64,000 nucleotides of DNA from Spizellomyces punctatus DAOM BR117 (GCF_000182565.1 NW_015971552.1:245353-309352), one strand, 5' to 3'. Counted from the stretch's first letter, positions 44,680 to 58,068 are shown. Program-made: numbers and translations. Notes: generated by a model from the letters alone, not told the origin.

Positions 44680-45945
44680 TTACACCTTAAGCTTTTCCGA
44701 CAGAGTAGCCGTCAACCTTGACACCTCGTCGTCACCCTCAGCCTCGCTTGGTACCTTCTCCTCCTCCTCCTCCTCTGCTTCTTCCTCCTCTTCCTCCTCC
44801 TCCCACTCCATCTCATCTAGCTCATCTAATGCTTCCTCATGACCATGGCCCAACAATACTCGCTTAATGTCCCGAACAGCATCACCTTCCGGATCAAAAG
44901 CATTACCGTTCAATTCAATCGCAACGAGGTTTTTCTTGTTCAGGAGCATGCCAGCAACATATCCTGCACCCTCCGAATCCATCTCGTTGAATGCTAGGTG
45001 CAGTCGCTCAAGGTTAAGGTGTCCGGGGGTTAAGGCTTTCAATACTGCGAGACTGCCCGATGCACTGAGGAGACAATCACCGACGTGCAATATTCTCAAT
45101 TTTTCCCACGTCGGGAGCACCTTGGCGAGTGATCGGGATCCTACGTCGGTAAAGGTGTTGTCCTGAAGATCAAGGTGCTCCAGATTCTTGCAAGCCGCCA
45201 GGGCTTCCATCAAAACCTGAATGCCTTCTGGCCGGATACTGTTCTGTGGCATGCGGATCTCGCGCAGACTCTCACCGTGAGCCTCAAACGCCTTGCAGAG
45301 ATGTTGTATTCCTTTGCTTTCCATTCGATTCCTCCCTGCAACAACAACTCGCAAAGCAGGCTTGCGCTCTTCCGCCTTATTCTTTTCTGCCGCAGTAACA
45401 AGGGCCTCCGCAACCAATCTTGCCCCTTCAATTCCAAGTCCATTGTTGTTTAAACGTAGGACTTGAATGTTTCGGTTATTGATCAAAAGTCTTTGCAGCG
45501 GCTCTGCCCCAGCCGGCCCAAAAGCGTTATCAGAGAGGTCGAGTTCAACAAGGTTGACCTTATCCTCAAGTGCTTCTGCAAGGGCTTCTAGTACCAATGG
45601 AATTTCATTTCGCAGTCGTCCCGTAAACATGTCGCTGAGGCTCGCTATCTATAAAACGCAATCCAGGTATTTAGTGTATTAGAGTAACGATTGCATCCTT
45701 TCACCGACAAACATGGACCTTACCCGAAGAGAATGCTGATCTTTCAATGCATGCGCGATTGCCCGTCCTGCTTCCACACCAAAAGTGTTTCCGCTCAATC
45801 GGATTTCGGTGAGACCTTTCGTTGCAATAATCTCATCTACGTATTGCTTGACATCCTCCGCTGTATTCAATTTGAGGGTCTTCCCCTCTAAAGAGTAAAC
45901 CACGGCGTCGGAGGTGTTAGATCCGTCGGTTGTAACTGTCGACAT
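44680..45945 (-). CDS. RNA1: RanGAP (Rna1), Ran GTPase-activating protein
   Basis: Leucine-rich-repeat protein that stimulates GTP hydrolysis by Ran in the cytoplasm and so drives nuclear transport. Model of 396 aa, exons 45945-45724 and 45648-44680, in phase. It begins with the family N-terminus (YSLEGKTLKLNTAEDVKQYV) and runs through about eleven LRRs of the ribonuclease-inhibitor type, for example LTEIRLSGNTFGVEAGRAIAHAL, LVELDLSDNAFGPAGAEPL, LRVVVAGRNRMESKGIQHL (the conserved Asn-Arg region) and LEHLDLQDNTFTDVG. A strongly acidic tail (runs of Glu, about residues 340-375) follows. There is no SUMO-accepting C-terminal domain as in animals, so this is the fungal/short form. The length matches S. 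pombe and yeast Rna1 (386-407 aa). Confidence 0.95.
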
Positions 45946-46466
45946 TATGTTAATAGCTATGACGCTAGTTCAGGTGTTGATACCACGTCAAAGAGTGTCG
46001 CAAGCTGGATACACAGATTCAGCCTACTTCGTCAGTCCAGAAGCCTTTATTTAACTTGTAGCAGTCTTTAGGATCCCTACCTCTCTACACGATCCAAAGA
46101 GGTATGCAGTCCTCCCACCACACTGCAAGAGCGAGTTGCAGAGCGATCAAATAAGCACGTGACTTGTCATGCGAATCCATTTGGAATTCCAATCAATTCA
46201 AATGTAAAGAACCACATTAGACTGCGGAAACAAACAAAAACACCTTATCGGATGTGTGCTAACGCGGCTGAAACTGGTTGCGGCTTGTAAGGTGGCAAAC
46301 ACCCGCGGGCACGGACACTCGCCGCACTCCGTCATTGGCATTTGAGTACTACAAGCATCTTACCACATCTCTAATCCGCTCCATTCACGAGTCTTGACAC
46401 TGACCCATTCAGAGGACACCGTCCAAGTCACAACAAACTAAAGCAGCTTCTACATATACCGCAAAA
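45946..46466. promoter_or_regulatory. Divergent promoter region, RNA1 (-) / UBC6 (+)
   Basis: 521-bp spacer between opposite start codons with CACGTG at 46156-46161. No gene is recognised. Confidence 0.45.
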
Positions 46467-47580
46467 ATGGCATCGAAGGGGGCTCATAAGCGCCTGACGA
46501 AGGAATATATTGCAATTACAAAAAACCCTCCCGATTACATTGTTGCAAAGCCTTTGGAGTCGAACATTTTAGAATGGTAAGCTTCCACATCACACAGGCC
46601 TAGTGGACGGTTTCCGGTTGCCCAGTTGTACAGAGGTTCAGGTCTCTTTTAGTGCGTAATTTGACAGCTTCATGTGTGTTTCCCAGGCACTACGTGATTC
46701 GAGGCCCACCGGACTCCCCCTACGAAGGAGGCGAATATCATGGAAAAGTAATATTCCCCGCCGACTATCCATACAAACCTCCCGCCATCAAGATGCTCAC
46801 ACCGAACGGCCGTTTTCAAACGGATTACAGGCTCTGCCTGAGTATGAGCGATTACCATCGTAAGTGCGGCCTCGCTTGGGTCGGCGACTGTGCGCATAGG
46901 TTGAAAAAGGATCTCATATTGCCCTTTCGTCACGCTAGCCGGTACTTGGAATCCAGCTTGGTCTGTTGCAACAATATTGACAGGATTGTTGAGTTTCATG
47001 GTTGGTGATTGTCAGTCGAGATTGTGGATTCAAGTACAGCTCACAAGTGCCTGTAATTAGCTGGAGGATGCACCAACCACTGGCAGTATCAAATCAACCT
47101 TGGAAGAAAAGCGGCTCTATGCAAGAAAATCTCATCAGTGGAATTTGAATAATGGGAAATTCAAAGGTGCGTCAGCATCGACATCAATGTTGTCACTGCC
47201 AAGTACCTGACAGGTGAGGTTTTGCAGAGATATTCCCCGACCTTTGCACCCCTGAGCTGGCCCCGCTCCCCAACGCGCCGATAGCGAAACCCCCTTTGAA
47301 ACCCGCCCTCAAATCCGCCGCCCACCCCGCTGTCCCAAACCCATCAGACCTCCATCGCCGTACAACCACATCGACATCCTCTCCATCTGTTTCAACGTCA
47401 GCAGCAACTCAGGCAACAAACCGCCACGCCGTAGGAGCGAATGAAGCAGGAGTGGTAGTCGCAAATGTATGGCAGAATGTGAGGTCAAACATATGGAGAG
47501 TGCTACTATTGGTGGTCTTCTTGTATTTGGTAGTGCTGAAGGTTGTGGATAGGGTCGCCGAAGATTCTGATGAGATGTGA
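46467..47580 (+). CDS. UBC6: Ubc6, tail-anchored ER ubiquitin-conjugating enzyme (ERAD)
   Basis: E2 enzyme of the ER membrane that works with Doa10-type ligases in ER-associated degradation. Model of 267 aa, exons 46467-46576, 46687-46859, 46939-47000, 47061-47166, 47228-47580; phases close. The UBC fold carries HYVIRGPPDSPYEGGEYHG, PADYPYKPPAIKMLTPNGRF and the active-site Cys at position 87 in RLCLSMSDYH, the same number as in yeast Ubc6. The Ubc6-type sequence TWNPAWSVATILTGLLSFM follows instead of the HPN motif of most E2s. A Pro/Ser/Thr-rich linker precedes a C-terminal hydrophobic anchor (WRVLLLVVFLYLVVLKVV) with a very short lumenal tail. Length and layout match the UBE2J2 group. Confidence 0.95.
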
Positions 47581-47740
47581 GAATTCAATTTCAGCATATC
47601 GATGTGACTTCTATGAACGTGTGTGAAGTCGTATAAGAGAGTTTGTTCGGTCCGTTTGCAGGCGCCCTAACGTAACTGAGAAACCACTCGGGAATGACTC
47701 TATGTGAGGGATGGATTGATCACGTCTTATTTACAACCTC

Positions 47741-49145
47741 TTAAAAGTTAAGAACAAGATAAAGATGTGATAGGTTTACTGTTTGCCGACATAGCGGACA
47801 TTCTGCCTAATATGGAGAGCATGTCTCAGCATCCGCCTGTCTTCAAAATCAATGGTCACTTACCTTATTTCGGCACCACTCGGCAATGCAATTCCAGCAA
47901 AACAAATGACCACATGGTGTCGCGGTCGTATGTCGTCTTGGGCTTAGACACAGCATACATTTTTGCCTTTCTTGCTGCTCTGGGGTTAGGCCTAGCGCAA
48001 CTGATTGCGCCAAATCTTGGTCGCTGTAGAGGACGAACCTTAGTACATCCCAGCCCACAATGTACGAACCGGGTGATGTTACTTACTCATTGTAGTCCCC
48101 TTCGGGTTCATCCTGCCCTTTATCTGCCAGTCTCTGGCGCTGATGAATATATCCTTGCACCAGCATCTGTACAACGATGAGCATGCCAAGGACCTCATAG
48201 CTTATTTGCTTTTCGCCGCTGCGGAGTTGCCGCATGAAAATCTAGGTTGAAATCAAGTTGTAGGTCCTGCAGGAAATGGAAATAAAAAAGCACCACATAC
48301 GTATCGAATGCCCAGTATCCGTTTCGATACGTGATAGTATGCACCGTAAAAGTAAAATAGTGCAAGGTGTAAAGGACGCAGCTTTTGTAGTGTTGGGAGA
48401 TGGGTGGACAGCAATTGGATAACTTTTTCTTGAGTTGGATTCATGGCTGTTATGCCACATATGTGAGATGTTGGCTGTGAGTACCATAATTGAGGATAGT
48501 ATATATACCAGATGATGGTCGCCGTGAAAGACCCTTGATGTGAGCGATGAGGCGTGTGAATATATAGGGAGTCAGCACATGGAAGAGTACCAAAGCATTG
48601 CGGGACTAATGTGGAATGAGAGTAATTAAGGTTGCAAAACTGTGATCGATCGCAAGGGAAAGGGTTGGTCTTACCATCGCAGAAGGTGGTGTGATGGTTG
48701 AGGATCGGACTTGCATTATATCACAGTATTCTTCCCCAAGTGTTCGCGAACCTTTAGAACAGAGACACACACAACAATGAACATGCCTGAGTGAGATGCA
48801 TATTCTGTCGAGTAAACCTACCAGCAGCGGTTGTTAAACCGTAATACGTCAAGTCCGAAAACAAGTTGACTTTGTCCTGATACTTCAGATGTACTCTCGT
48901 TCCTATTACACTCAAACAACGGCTGTCAGCACCTTCAACCTGCTGATGTCATGCTCATAAGGTTGCTCACCGAAAAATGAGCGAAAGACGCTTGAGAACT
49001 GATCTTGAAGAAACTTTTGGTAGTAGACATCTTTTTGGTTGGCACGAATAACATCAGGTTGAGATCCGTATGGAAATGTGAGCGAGGTTGCTTGCGGTGA
49101 CCCCGCAGGTTGTGGTGTGGTCAATGCAGTCGGAGATTGCGACAT
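47741..49145 (-). CDS. PEX10: Pex10, RING peroxin of the peroxisomal import machinery
   Basis: Peroxisomal membrane RING ligase that, with Pex2 and Pex12, ubiquitinates and recycles the Pex5 receptor. Model of 323 aa, eight exons: 49145-48971, 48902-48822, 48751-48675, 48605-48509, 48446-48301, 48241-48087, 48038-47864, 47806-47741; all phases close. Family landmarks in order are [92 protein letters not shown], and [37 protein letters not shown]. The last small exon supplies AECPLCRQ to complete the C3HC4 RING. Length is typical. The gene is divergent from the palmitoyltransferase gene, 126 bp away. Confidence 0.95.
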
Positions 49146-49271
49146 TGTAGTTCCATGTTATGGGCGAGTCAAGACAGAGCTCTGTTGAAGTGAGTCAGCG
49201 CAAAGCTCTGGTCACGGTATTTAGCCCTATCCGTCCGCGTCAACTTCAAAGCTCTCTGTTCTGCGACCATA
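49146..49271. promoter_or_regulatory. 126-bp bidirectional promoter, PEX10 (-) / DHHC gene (+)
   Basis: Start codons of the two divergent genes are 126 bp apart. No E-box is present; TGAGTCAGC (AP-1/Gcn4-like core TGAGTCA) occurs around 49191. Confidence 0.5.
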
Positions 49272-50908
49272 ATGGCAAAGGGCTGGGCATGGTGGGGGCG
49301 ACTAATTGTAATAGGGGTGACCCTGCTAATCGTATTTGTCCTTGTAACAACTCAGGTAAACACTCCACTTGTCAGGTTCATTAAATCCACTTTATCGCTG
49401 TCGTAGGTCGCTTACAGTTTCCACCAGGTGTTTATATTTTGGCCTTGGCTATCGTTTCACCCCGAACGGAACCTCTATCTCTGGCTAGGGCCATTTAATG
49501 TTGGTGTCCTATCGATCTTCGTCAATTACTATCTAGGCGTAGTCACAGACCCAGGTCGTGTACCAGCAAGTTACGACCCGCTCAAAGAGCACGACCGGGG
49601 GGAGAAGGAGGAAAGTGGAAAAGCAAGGAGACGAGGAAGACGACCAAAAAATTCTATCCCGGATAGGGCCGTGAAGGCTAAACCGGCAAAGCCGAGATGG
49701 TGTAAGACATGTATGGTGTATAAACCACCACGGAGCCATCATTGCAGTGTATGTAATCGTTGTGTATTGAAGATGGATCATCACTGTGAGTATCCGCATG
49801 GTCTTATTACGATATTTAACATGCGATCAATGACCAACCTTCTCCAACTTCTGAAACTGCAGGCCCATGGTTAAACAATTGCATTGGCCACGCGAATCAA
49901 GCACATTTCCTTCGCTTTGTGCTTTCCGTAACATTTTCTGCTCTTTCGTGCCTCAGTCTCATGGCACTTCGTATTTGGGACTTGATTCATTATCAAAACC
50001 AAATGGAAACGGCGTACAGCACATTTCATGACAATCGTCCCAGTGCGTATTTTTACACTCCGCCACCGGAAGGTCCCGAAATTGTGTTTCTGATCATCAA
50101 CCTGTTGATTCTCTTCCTTCTTCTGCTAACTGTCGGCCTACTGAGTCTGTGGCAACTCTATTATGCATGGCAGAATGTCACAACAATTGAGAGTTTCGAA
50201 AACGCCAAAATTGAAGAACTAGTCCGCCGGGGCAAAATTGCCAGCGAAGATGTATCCGCCTATCCATACGACTTGGGGGGATATCGCAATCTTCAGTCAG
50301 TACTGGGCAAACGGTGGTGGCTATGGTGGGTACCGCAGCGGACACCAGGGGACGGAATTCATCACGAAGTGAACAGCACCGCACTACGGCGTGTTGCTGA
50401 GGGACATCCCATACAGTGGCCTCCAAGAGCGTATTTCGCTTACAAGAAATATCCACACGGGAAACCTCGAAAGGGTTCTCAGGAGGATAGAATCGAAAAC
50501 AGTGTATTTGGAAGCAGCCCGCGAGTTAGGCGGGGAAGTGAAGGGTACGTGGTTCGTGAATGGACACCTGAGGAACGGAAGAGAATGGTTGAAATCGCAA
50601 TGCATCGTGCCACCGTGGACGAGAATAAATTGAAGCCGCTTGTTGATCTTGGAAATACTCCTTTACCGCCTGTTGTATCCAAAGACGCCGACTCGGCATC
50701 AGAGTCAAGCGATTGGACGGCAAGTAGTTATGATGAATCTAGTGAAGAGGAGGACCAAGCATCTACGGAAGATAGCGACGATGAGGTTCTCGGGCTGCGG
50801 CAGCGGAAATATCAGGATCGGGAGGGAAAAGTCATCGTCGAACCGTTAGACTATGTGGATGATGGGGCGGTTGAGGTTGGGTGTACAGGAAGTGTGCAGA
50901 AACGTTAA
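49272..50908 (+). CDS. DHHC palmitoyltransferase, Pfa4/ZDHHC6-like
   Basis: Protein S-acyltransferase of an endomembrane, attaching palmitate to Cys of target proteins. Model of 502 aa, exons 49272-49355, 49407-49785 and 49863-50908; phases close. There are two N-terminal membrane helices (LIVIGVTLLIVFVLVTT and the segment around LWLGPFNVGVLSIFVNYYLG), then DPGRVP, the Cys-rich domain with [35 protein letters not shown] (catalytic Cys in DHHC), two further helices in exon 3, and TTIE (the TTxE motif). A C-terminal tail of about 200 residues has PYDLGGYRNLQSVLG and a long acidic Ser/Asp/Glu stretch. The catalytic DHHC codon for Cys is split by the second intron. The TTxE plus YRNLQ arrangement suits Pfa4/ZDHHC6 more than Swf1 or Akr1, but the exact orthologue is open. 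Confidence 0.92.
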
Positions 50909-51157
50909 GTATCGAAGGAAACGTAGGAAAAGACTTTGAGGGTTATCTAGTCATGTAGAAGGGTTGAAGAGAGTTCCATAGAGGTTGCATCGACACGTTC
51001 TCAAATATGAACATGCTGAGTATCACGTAAATAGGACTTCCACCAGTTTCACACAGTACTGTCAGTTCCAAATGATACCAATGTCCTGGTCAGTTGAGTG
51101 ATGTACTTCGACTCTAAAACTGCTGCCTATTCATGCAAAAAGTCGTTTTTATTCAAT

Positions 51158-52288
51158 CTATAATTTGCTCTTTGGAGCTTTGGCGGCATCGTTCTCATCA
51201 ATGTAAAGCACCATTTCGAATTCCTAGTCCAAATCAAACGTGTAGGTCAATAGATGCTCACATAGATTAGGGGGAGGCGCTTTCACACCTTATGAGCAAA
51301 TCCGCACTTTTGGTAAAACGGGATGTTCTTGTCGCTACAATCCACTGTGGAGAATGCATTAGTGGCCTAGTGCTAAAAGCAGCTGCGAGACCCTTCTACC
51401 CACGGATGACTAGAAAGGAAGTATAGAATGGAAGTTAGCATCGTAGATGCGAGAGTAGAATGATATTGCATCGACATACTTTTGTAACAGCCGGTCATTT
51501 TCCCAATGTGCTTTAGTGTTTCAATAACGCTTTTATGATTTCGTTAGAATGTTTATGTTAGAAGAAATGAAGCTAAATACTTACAGCTTTCCAAGATTCA
51601 ACCCACGGTACTCTTTGTGCGTCACGATATCTGAGGAACAGAAATCCTTTAAAAATCATTCCATGTCCTGGATTCCCTCCATTTTCCATCTCAAACCTTC
51701 GATGTGTCCGACCTGGCACATTCAAAGAGTCAGTGGTATTCAATCATCCTCGGCAATAACTGCTTCTTACAAGCCCATTGTGGTGCACAAATTTCCGTTC
51801 CACAAGAATCGTTCCAGCCCCCACAATGATCTGCTTCTTGGCATCTTCGATGACAATGGTAAAGTACCTGCCACACGGGAATGAGAAGTTCAGCTAACCG
51901 TCTTTGCACATAACGGAGACTTTCATTTGAACGCCGTACTCGTGATTATGTGCTTTAAGATATGCGTATCGCTCTGAAAAAAGTCGAAAGCGTCAGTTCA
52001 TGCGCGTTGGGGTTCGGCACGGAAAATGACGCGCAATTGAGACGCACCCATAAAGTCGCCCTTTGACATGTTTCCAACGGTAGTGAGTTGTGACAGAACA
52101 TCCAAGAACCCTGAATTATTGAAAAAACAGACCAGTTAAACATGGGACAAACAACGTCATCTGCCTCTCAAAGCCTCACCTTTCTCGTAGTCACCCGCTT
52201 CAAGGGGTCGAACGACAAAGCCCTCTTTCAATTGTCTCTGGACATCTTGAGAGATGTATACGGGGTTAAATAGTGGCTGTTGTGTCAT
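51158..52288 (-). CDS. GNA1: Glucosamine-6-phosphate N-acetyltransferase (Gna1)
   Basis: GNAT enzyme that acetylates glucosamine-6-phosphate on the way to UDP-GlcNAc, needed for chitin and glycoproteins. Model of 188 aa, nine exons: 52288-52180, 52110-52048, 51973-51910, 51867-51771, 51712-51697 (16 nt), 51630-51585, 51529-51480, 51344-51289, 51223-51158; phases close. Landmarks are PLFNPVYISQDVQRQLKEGFVVRPL, GFLDVLSQLTTVG, YFTIVIEDA..IIVGAGTILVERKFVHHNGLVGHIEDIV, the acetyl-CoA loop EYRGLNLGKLVIETL and CSDKNIPFYQKCGFAHKEFEMVLY. The 16-nt exon encodes VGHIE, right in the active-site strand. The intron between exons 3 and 4 (42 nt, donor GTGCAA) is the weakest junction. An upstream start with about 18 extra residues is possible. 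Confidence 0.9.
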
Positions 52289-52551
52289 TGGCGCTTGAGT
52301 ATCGGAAATCGCGATCGCAAGATTTGGGATTGATGCAAGCAACTCAATTCACACTCGCCCTTCGAGGCGTCGTTAACGACGCTCGTACCAAAACCCAGGC
52401 GTTCCAAGCAATGTCTTGTTAATTTCCTATCTATAACCTAAAATGGTAATCCTACCCCACTCGTGTTTTATGGGTCGATCTATCTGACCTCACAGTCTTT
52501 TATCACGAGAAGGCTCATCGTAAAGTTCCTCCCAGCCGTCGCCGTTATAAT

Positions 52552-54186
<1,635 letters not shown>

Positions 54187-54308
54187 CCAGCCCATTGAAC
54201 CGGAACTAAGGGCCAAGACTGTCAAACCACACTACCCTTGTATACAATATATATAAACAAATGCCGGTTCCTTCAAGCCTTCATTTCTTGAAGCAGAAAT
54301 TGGATCTT

Positions 54309-55505
54309 TCAAGTGGTGTCGTCGATGTCCTCATCATCGTCATCTAGTAACCCTATGCCAGCAACCGCACATGCAACTTTCGCGGCCAGTGCTCTACGCT
54401 CTGCATCTGGTAGTGCTTGGCCATACTCTGCAGAGACGTGGATGTTAGTTTCACATCTAGTAAGATGAACCACATGATATGACATTTACAGACCTCGGAA
54501 GCCTTGCAGAGTTTTTAGCGCATGTTCAAACCCATCATCGTCAGAATCGTCTTCAGGTGCGTTAGTTTCCAGTTTTCGAAATATCATAGCTCGCGTTTGA
54601 GAAATGTCTAAGATCGATGGCATCTCTTCTAGTGAAAGATCTGCAAACCCTAAGACTGACGCATTAAAAAAAATGCAAATCCACGTGAGTATACTTCCTA
54701 AATACACACTTGTCTGGTCGTCATCCACGAGCCCAACTTCAGTCTTTTCTTGTATTTTTTCACGATCATGTACGGCACGCTTTCGTACCATCCCATCCCA
54801 CATGTTACTCTCCAACGCCTCAATTATGCGTTCAAATCCCACGCGGTCTTCAAATGCATCGATCGAGGAAGGTGTGCCTTCAAGTTGGTGTAGGTCAACA
54901 AATTCTATACCATTTTCGATGCAGAATTCTTTATGGGAGTCAAGATGAGAAAGTGTGGTTGCTGTTGAACCCTGGATCACGTTGGCAATGCAGAGAGCGA
55001 CGCTAGGCGTGTTTTCTGCCAGGAACGGTGTCCACACTCGTAAAGGCTCAAACGTGTCAGGCTAAATACGCGACGTATTAAGCAACTTCCGCTTTCTATA
55101 TCCATCATTGCAATAGTTCGTTGCTGCGCTCTCACCTTTTGCCGATCGTATACGAATATAAACCCATCGATAGCGTGTGCCACAACCGACCATTCCGCTG
55201 ATTTTGGCTCTTCCTCTTTCGCGGTTGATATAGAGTCAACCCAGAATACCACTTCGGCGGTATAGTACTTTGTATCAAGTGTCATGGGTATACAAAGGGG
55301 CGGTACAGTAGTTTGTGGTCCCGCTCCCAGTCGTTCTGTCCGATCATTGTGTCCCAGGATTTCTGAGGAGAATGATTTCAGTGCAATGTGGATATTTATA
55401 TTGCTGCAGTTGCTGTATAAGATTACTTTTGACGAGGTCCAACTTTCCCACTCCGGGATGTCCAATGACGAGGATCTTGTTTTTGAGAGAAGGTTCCGAC
55501 TCCAT
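54309..55505 (-). CDS. AAGAB: Alpha/gamma-adaptin-binding protein (AAGAB p34 / Irc6-like)
   Basis: P34-type chaperone that binds clathrin adaptor subunits and guides AP-complex assembly in the cytosol. Model of 312 aa (human 315), exons 55505-55427, 55362-55136, 55061-54710, 54655-54494, 54427-54309; phases close. The N-terminal Rab-like pseudo-GTPase has the P-loop-like GHPGVGKL at 15-22, in which the usual Ser/Thr is Leu. DTKYYTAEVVFWVDS and the next strand AHAIDGFIFVYD follow, then HKEFCIENGIEFVDLHQ. The C-terminal helix carries EYGQALPDAERRALAAKVACAVA, the Irc6/p34 family end, and an acidic tail (DDDDEDIDD). The third intron (54709-54656) is in frame if retained, so a longer form with an implausible hydrophobic insert is a prediction trap. 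Confidence 0.87.
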
Positions 55506-55979
55506 ACTCGGTTGTTGGAGCGTCTGGGCGATGCGCCATGGTGCTGTCTGGGATGGAATGGGAGGCTTAGCGGCGCGCTTGATGAATTGAACCAAATATT
55601 TTTGCTTTGGTAAGGCAATGGGTGACAATATGGCCTGTCCCTTATGGTCCACAAACCCAAAATAAGCACAGTTTGATGGAGCTGCTGACTCTACAGCTCA
55701 TGAATAGGGATCTGGAAAGCTGCATTGATCATCATCAGTCGCTTGCCCTTCGCTGGGAACAATACAGCCGGTCGCTGAGTAATTTGGTACCCTAGTGTTT
55801 GCGTAAATATTTTCAGATAACTCTAACTCATGCGCGATAGAGGTCATCCTTGGCTAGTTGAGCTATTTTTGGTTATGCTCGCAGCTGTCGGGGAAGTTGT
55901 CCCCCATTGATCAGCTTTACAAATAAAAATAGGAGCAGGCAATTTGTAACCTCCATTATTTTCGCACACATTTACGACC
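55506..55979. promoter_or_regulatory. Divergent promoter region, AAGAB (-) / DUF4395-tailed gene (+)
   Basis: 474-bp spacer between opposite start codons. Short frames cross it but none has recognisable content. Confidence 0.4.
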
Positions 55980-58068
55980 ATGCCCGTTGTGCTCCTGACG
56001 ACGCTTCTTCCACCGAATACTTACTATGGAGAAGAGGACAAACGGTGGACTTATGTTCAAGTATACCAGGCAGTTGACCTTGTGTGGGCGGTATGGATCT
56101 TTAACTCCGTGTTCGGCAAGCTTATGCAGCGTAAGAGTACTCAAATCGTAGTAAACCGTTGTGCTTGTTTTCAACTTTGTGTTGTACTTTAGACTGGATT
56201 CAGTCTGGTCTGAATCGGCGCAACTTCAGCGACTTTGTGCTCACGCTGCTGACCATAGCATCTGTTGTGCATATGGCTGCAAGAATAGTTATGGCAATTA
56301 TCGTAGTTCCATGGCTAGTTCCACTGCAGCTGTTTTTGGATCGATTCTTTGTTCTCATGGTGGTTAGTATTATGTGCCTTGATCATTGCAACCAGCCCGA
56401 GTCTCATCTTTCAATTCGGTAGATCACTGCGTACGCGGCAATATCACGGAGCTTGATTTTGGCCAGTAACACAGATGCAGCCGCTAGTACCTCCAAAGTG
56501 GATGTCTTCAAGGTGCTGTCGGTTGTTACGACGGGCCCAATTCTCCTCGCGATGATTGCACAAGTTGTAGTCGCCGCACGAGCCCCTCACAGAAATTGGG
56601 AGTTAGAGGTCCTAGTCTGTGCAGCGATCGCTATGGCATTCGTAATCGAAGCCTTCATCTTGAACTTAGCGCGCAGTCGTGTTCAATCACGATTAAACAA
56701 AGTCAAAGCCTTCCTGTCCCCTATGCAAGCCCGACGTGAGAAACGAATGCTTAGGAAGCTGAACTATTTGACTATGTTCACGATTTTTGGCGTGTTTCTC
56801 ATGGGCGGATACGCGGTTCACCTCTGGGTATTGCATAAAGTCAACTTGGATGACCCAGCGAGCGGAAACGTCGAGGTACGGGACTCTGCCATCGTCATGG
56901 CTATGGGTTTCTTGGAACTTTTGTTTGCTGGTGTTTCTGCTGCTACCGCAGCAGATTTGTTTGATGTCACGGAGCTCAAGCCTAGCTCGCCATTCTACAA
57001 GCTTGTCACCGCCACAGCGAGTCGTGCAGGAGTTCTGGTCAGTCATCAAGGAACTATCAAAGGATCACAGGAGCAGAAAGAATCCCGACCGAGCTCCTCG
57101 GTAAGGGGAGCACAGTTGGAAGCCGCGCCAGCGTCGCAAGCATCACAATTATCGCAAGTATCTGCAGCAAATGAGCAGCGCGAACTTGATCTGGAAAGAG
57201 AATGGAGGACTGGTCTTCTACAAACGGCCGAGGATCAAGCCTTGTGGTGGAAGAAATTGAATACTCTAACCTGGAAGGAATTCACAACCTTCCCGAACCC
57301 GATATCTGAGGCAGAAATTCGAATTTGGATCTTTATCATGGCATTCATATGCGCTTTAAGTCCTGTGCTGGATATTTTTGCGGGAAGTCCCGTTTTCTAT
57401 TGGTTCATATTGTACGAGTTGATCGTCAGAACATTGTTTGGAATACGACTAGGTATGTGCAGCAGTGGAAATAGGCCCGAGTATCGCCAGAAATTTATCT
57501 GACGTGTGATTTCTTAAGACCCTATTGCCTACCTCGCGATGTTCGTCATTAAGCCTTATGGTGAGTTAAAACTGATGTGCGTTCCACACTTATATCAGCG
57601 GATTCACGTTATCTTTATTTCAAGTCGTTGATCGATGGGAACTAATCGAGGATTTAATGGTACGGGAAGAGATAAACTGGACAACAACCAGAAGACTGAT
57701 CTTCCTTCTTGCAACAGGTTGCCGGCCCGCCACGAAGGCAAGCGATGATTAATCCTATTCCTCCTACCTTGATGGCCACCATCGCCTGGCACTGTGGCTG
57801 GCCATACGGGGCTCGGTGGATTGGTGGTCTGCTGGCGGCTACGTGTTTCGCACAGGCTTTCTATGATGTGTGCCTTGGATGTGCAGTCTTCTGGATCATG
57901 ATCAAGCTTAAGATTGCTCCACGAGAGCAGTGCGAGGTGTGCACGGTCACGCTGGGAGCATCTGGAGAGCAATACTGCCTATCGCGTCCAAAGAAAACGA
58001 ACATGACTGAGTCTGTCATCGCCCAAAAATCAGTTGTCAGTCACAGACCAACAGAGTTGGTTGACTGA
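55980..58068 (+). CDS. Multi-span membrane protein with C-terminal DUF4395-like domain
   Basis: Model of 592 aa, exons 55980-56130, 56193-56362, 56423-57452, 57519-57560, 57625-57659, 57718-58068; phases close. The first 350 residues carry about seven hydrophobic segments (for example FVLTLLTIASVVHMAARIVM, VLSVVTTGPILLAMIAQVVV, MFTIFGVFLMGGYAVHLW). A polar Gln/Ser/Glu-rich linker follows (about 300-400). The C-terminal 190 residues resemble the bacterial membrane domain DUF4395: SPVFYWFILYELIVRTLFGIRLDPIAY, VAGPPRRQAM, FYDVCLGCAVF with C528 and C531, then APREQCEVC with C548 and C551. In bacteria such proteins are often encoded near thioredoxin-like or rhodanese genes, so a membrane thiol role is possible. 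The function here is unknown and the N-terminal region is unrecognised. Confidence 0.82.

Noticed and set aside
44327-44842. 171-codon + strand frame with Ser runs
   Set aside because: It is the antisense of the thioesterase first exon and the poly-Glu tail of RanGAP.
54656-54709. Hydrophobic in-frame segment in AAGAB (VYLGSILTWICIFF..)
   Set aside because: It starts with GTGTGT, ends with TCAG, is 54 nt long, and has no counterpart in the family, so it is an intron.
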